From: Siphonodentalium dalli
Lineage: Eukaryota; Mollusca; Scaphopoda; Gadilida; Siphonodentaliidae
Reading direction: 5' to 3'
Length of the DNA: 64,000 nt
Assembly: GCA_032622095.1 (NCBI GenBank)
Contig: CP136064.1
Coordinates: forward strand, 255,295,863-255,359,862
Within the stretch, counting starts at the first letter, position 1; every line of letters begins with the position of its first letter. Both the position numbers and the translations under genes were made by a program. Below, piece after piece: positions 60,181-64,000 of this stretch. The notes under the pieces were generated by a model. The model saw only the letters and a list, made by a program, of their open reading frames with translations. It searched no databases and was not told the DNA's origin.

Positions 60181-61893
60181 GAAAAATAATCGAAAAAGGG
60201 CCATAACTCTGTCAAAATATATTGGACCAACATCCGGATAGCATTATTTTTAGTAGACCTTAGATGCCTACATTCGCTAGAGATTTCGCGGTCCTCCTCC
60301 CATTAGTTTCTGAGTATTTCCAATTAAACAGAAAACGGCCGCAGTAGAAAAACAATATACTTCCTTGGTTACACCATGGAAGTATAATAATAGGGCAAAT
60401 CATGAGCTCAATAAATCGCAGTTAAGGGACGGAAAATATGAATTAGGATGATTATATCTTTCCCTTAACATGTGTGGGTTGATCTCAAGTGTTTGGGAGT
60501 GACCCCACCCCTGCCTCGAAATTGGGTGACGGGATTGGGAAATAGTCAAACCCGGCCCAAAATGCGAATTTTGAGAGCCCGTAACTCCGTTATTTTCCAA
60601 TGGATTTAAAAATTGTTTTTAGTATTGTGATCAGCTACTTACATTGATTATTTGTTATAAATTTTGTCTGATTCAGAGACGAATAACATTTTGTTTATTG
60701 GAAAGAATACGGGCCCACATTCAAAGTTTGAGGGCCCAAATCTCCGCCATTTTTTAACGGATTTACAATCTGTTTTCAGTTTTATGATCAACGTGTATGG
60801 TATATGTTATATATCAAGTTTCATATGATTCGGAGACGAAATAAATTTTGGTACCCCGGACCACCCCTCCCCTGACCCACAACACTGAACCGACACTGGC
60901 AAAATTTGGCTCATCGCGTGCTCTCTTCAGACCGCACGCATTGGCGTATCAGTTGACATCCAAAGTTTGACATCTTCGGAGGAGATGTGATCACAAGCAT
61001 ATGGGGCCAAATTTGCATTGTTTGAAGGCCCACAACTCTGACATTTTTCAATGGATTTTCGAAATTCTTTCAGTTTCTAGATCGGTTGGCGGTATGGATG
61101 TTATATTCCAAGTTTCATCCGATTCGGAAAAGAATACAAAATTGGTACCCCGGACCACCCCTCCCCTGACCCACAACACTGAACCGACACTGGCAAAATT
61201 TGGCCCATCGCGTGCTCTCTTCAGACCGCACGCACTGGGATATCAGACGACATCCAAAGTTCGACATCTTCGGAGGAGATAGGGTCACAAGCACATGGGA
61301 CCGACACTTGCAAACTTTGAGGGCCCGTAACTCTTGCATTTCTTCTCGGATTACAAAAATCCTTTCCGGTATGGGTTTGTTTTCGTTCAGGGAATCTACA
61401 TACTTAAATAGATGAATGTCAATAATAAAAAAAAATTGCGAAAATATTGCCCCCACCCCAGTGTAAAAATATATGTCCAACCCTGTCAAATTTTCTTCCT
61501 CGGACTAAGCTGACAACGGTCAACACGACTACAAAAACCAAATACAGTTATCTGGAATGATACGGGAGGACAACAGAGTACAATAAAATAGAGGTTTGCC
61601 AACTATGGGCGGTAACTCTTCAGGGAAAGGGCGGACCCAAGTTTTTATGCCCGTGGGCAGTAGTGCATATCGATATGTGCATACGGTCTAATTTTCGATG
61701 CTCTGCTTCTTATAATTTCCGAGATAATAAAATGACATTTTTTCAAATAAAGGGAGATAACTCCTCGGGGAAAACGCGGACAATATTCGTTATGCGACGA
61801 TGGCATACAACTCTTTGATCCCAAGATACGTACCAAGTTTTAGTGTGCTACTCCTGGTACTTTTCGAGTAATAAGGGTTGCAAAAGTGTCCAG

Positions 61894-61926
<33 letters not shown>
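60181..61926 (+). repeat. 2183-bp-spaced repeat, copy 1 (short sub-unit plus long block)
   Basis: Begins with a 212-bp sub-unit (60,181-60,392) that starts 'GAAAAATAATCGAAAAAGGG' and ends with the 'TACTTCCTTGG...GGAAGTATAATA' hairpin. A block of about 1.53 kb follows and ends in (TAA)n at about 61,896-61,926. The long block has an internal 294-bp direct repeat (for example 'GTACCCCGGACCACCCCTCC' at 60,851 and 61,145). Its first part shares 'GTGACCCC.ACC' and 'TGCCTCGAAATT' with the 1241-bp satellite unit. Non-coding. Confidence 0.93.
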
Positions 61927-61928
<2 letters not shown>

Positions 61929-62149
61929 AAAATAATCGAAAAAGGGCCATAACTCTGTCAAAATATATTGGACCAACATCCGGATAGCATTATTTTTAGT
62001 AGACCTTAGATGCCTACATTCGCTAGAGATTTCGCGGTCCTCCTCCCATTAGTTTCTGAGTATTTCCAATTAAACAGAAAACGGCCGCAGTAGAAAAACA
62101 ATATACTTCCTTGGTTACACCATGGAAGTATAATAATAATAATAATAAT
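61927..62149 (+). repeat. ~215-bp hairpin sub-unit, extra tandem copy 1
   Basis: Same sequence as 60,181-60,392, from 'GAAAAATAATCG' to the terminal hairpin, ending in a longer (TAA)n run (to 62,149). Confidence 0.93.
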
Positions 62150-62363
62150 GAAAAATAATCGAAAAAGGGCCATAACTCTGTCAAAATATATTGGACCAAC
62201 ATCCGGATAGCATTATTTTTAGTAGACCTTAGATGCCTACATTCGCTAGAGATTTCGCGGTCCTCCTCCCATTAGTTTCTGAGTATTTCCAATTAAACAG
62301 AAAACGGCCGCAGTAGAAAAACAATATACTTCCTTGGTTACACCATGGAAGTATAATAATAAT
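62150..62363 (+). repeat. ~215-bp hairpin sub-unit, extra tandem copy 2
   Basis: A further identical sub-unit joined through (TAA)n. With 61,927-62,149 and 62,364-62,575 it forms a run of three, whereas copy 1 of the larger repeat has only one. Confidence 0.93.
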
Positions 62364-64000
62364 GAAAAATAATCGAAAAAGGGCCATAACTCTGTCAAAA
62401 TATATTGGACCAACATCCGGATAGCATTATTTTTAGTAGACCTTAGATGCCTACATTCGCTAGAGATTTCGCGGTCCTCCTCCCATTAGTTTCTGAGTAT
62501 TTCCAATTAAACAGAAAACGGCCGCAGTAGAAAAACAATATACTTCCTTGGTTACACCATGGAAGTATAATAATAGGGCAAATCATGAGCTCAATAAATC
62601 GCAGTTAAGGGACGGAAAATATGAATTAGGATGATTATATCTTTCCCTTAACATGTGTGGGTTGATCTCAAGTGTTTGGGAGTGACCCCACCCCTGCCTC
62701 GAAATTGGGTGACGGGATTGGGAAATAGTCAAACCCGGCCCAAAATGCGAATTTTGAGAGCCCGTAACTCAGTTATTTTCCAATGGATTTAAAAATTGTT
62801 TTGAGTATTGTGATCAGCTACTTACATTGATTATTTGTTATAATTTTTGTCTGATTCAGAGACGAATAACATTTTGTTTATTGGAAAGAATACGGGCCCA
62901 CATTCAAAGTTTGAGGGCCCAAATCTCCGCCATTTTTTAACGGATTTACAATCTGTTTTCAGTTTTATGATCAACGTGTATGGTAGATGTTATATATCAA
63001 GTTTCATATGATTCGGAGACGAAATAAATTTTGGTACCCCGGACCACTCCTCCCCTGACCCACAACACTGAACCGACACTGGCAAAATTTGGCTCATCGC
63101 GTGCTCTCTTCAGACCGCACGCATTGGCGTATCAGATGACATCCAAAGTTTGACATATTCGGAGGAGATGTGATCACAAGCATATGGGGCCATATTTGCA
63201 TTGTTTGAAGGCCCACAACTCTGTCATTTTTCAATGGATTTTCGAAATTCTTTCAGTTTCTAGATCGGTTGGCGGTATGGATGTTATATTCCAAGTTTCA
63301 TCCGATTCGGAGAAGAATAAAAAATTGGTACCCCGGACCACCCCTCCCCTGACCCACAACACTGAACCGACACTGGCAAAAGTTGGCCCATCGCGTGCTC
63401 TCTTCAGACCGCACGCATTGGCGTATCAGATGACATCCAAAGTTCTACATCTTCGGAGGAGATGTGCGCACAAGCACATGGGACCAAATTGCAAACTTTG
63501 AGGGCCCGTAACTCTTGCATTTCTTCTCGGATTACAAAAATCCTTTCCGGTATGGGTTTTTTTTCGTTCAGGGAATCTACATACTTAAATAGATGAATGT
63601 CTAATAATAAAAAAAATTGCGAAAATTTTGCCCCCACCCCAGTGTAAAAATATATGGCCAACCCTGTCAAATTTTCTTCTTCGGACTAAGCTGACAACGG
63701 TCAACACGACTACAAAAACCAAATACAGTTATCTGGAATGATACGGGAGGACAACAGAGTACAATAAAATAGAGGTTTGCCAACTATGGGCGGTAACTCT
63801 TCAGGGAAAGCGCGGACACAAGTTTTTATGCCCGTGGGCAGTAGTGCATATCGAGATGTGCATACGGTCTAATTTTCGATGTTCTGCTTCTTATAATTTC
63901 CGAGATAATAAAATGACATTTTTTCAAATAAAGGGAGATAACTCATCGATGAAAGCGCGGACAAAATCGTTATGGGCCATAGGCATAGAACTCATGTACC
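62364..64000 (+). repeat. 2183-bp-spaced repeat, copy 2 (cut by window end)
   Basis: Repeats 60,181-61,817 at an offset of 2183 with scattered substitutions (for example near 62,772, 62,805, 63,048 and 63,186). It is thus clearly more diverged than the 1241-bp satellite units are from each other. It starts with a 212-bp sub-unit (62,364-62,575) ending in the hairpin. Confidence 0.93.

Overview
This is eukaryotic, AT-rich, repeat-dominated DNA. It most likely comes from a bivalve mollusc nuclear genome. That assignment rests on the many degenerate tandem cores carrying 'GGCCATAACTC'-type motifs, on 'GACAGACGGACGG' repeat ends, on hairpin/(TAA)n-ended repeats and on a Helentron-type rolling-circle element. 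It is inference from repeat style; no host marker gene is visible. I find no convincing host protein-coding gene. The two large intact reading frames both belong to transposable elements.

Layout. (1) 1-10,476: a 3.2-kb segment at 1-3203 recurs almost unchanged at 6623-9825. The stretch between holds a TA-flanked mariner-like MITE (3829-6325), which is interrupted by a hAT-like MITE (4595-5696) with a perfect 8-bp target duplication. A 382-bp inverted repeat (3197-3578 / 10,095-10,476) brackets the second copy. (2) 10,477-21,850: an apparently intact Helentron ORF of 2538 codons on the minus strand (two cysteine-protease-like domains, basic repeats, HUH/Y2 Rep, Pif1-like helicase, endonuclease), followed by hairpin-ended repeats and a second hAT-like MITE (20,406-21,523). 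(3) 21,851-31,391: mostly unannotated AT-rich DNA with degenerate tandem repeat blocks, a 241-bp MITE with about 80-bp inverted repeats and a fold-back repeat. (4) 31,396-40,604: a nested transposon stack. A decayed Tc1/mariner element is split by an 8-kb long-TIR element (9-10-bp TSD), which itself carries a Harbinger-like element, a hAT-like element and a second copy of the mariner-like MITE. (5) 42,019-45,405: a non-LTR retrotransposon with a 1039-codon ORF (partial endonuclease, reverse transcriptase, CCHC) and a (TGTTA)n tail; its endonuclease N-terminal half is broken. (6) 48,356-60,167: about 9.5 nearly identical head-to-tail copies of a 1241-bp satellite unit, each carrying a 30-bp near-palindrome. 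(7) 60,168-64,000: a related but diverged 2183-bp repeat system with the same kind of hairpin, joined by (TAA)n runs and including three adjacent ~215-bp sub-units.

How the parts relate: the Helentron is the only candidate autonomous element. The DNA-transposon derivatives (hAT, Tc1/mariner, Harbinger-like, long-TIR) have no visible transposase of their own except one fossil Tc1/mariner gene that lacks its catalytic core. The most unusual signals are the satellite/hairpin system at the right end, which looks like a dispersed hairpin-ended element turned into a tandem array, and the nested transposon stack, whose insertion order can be read from target duplications.
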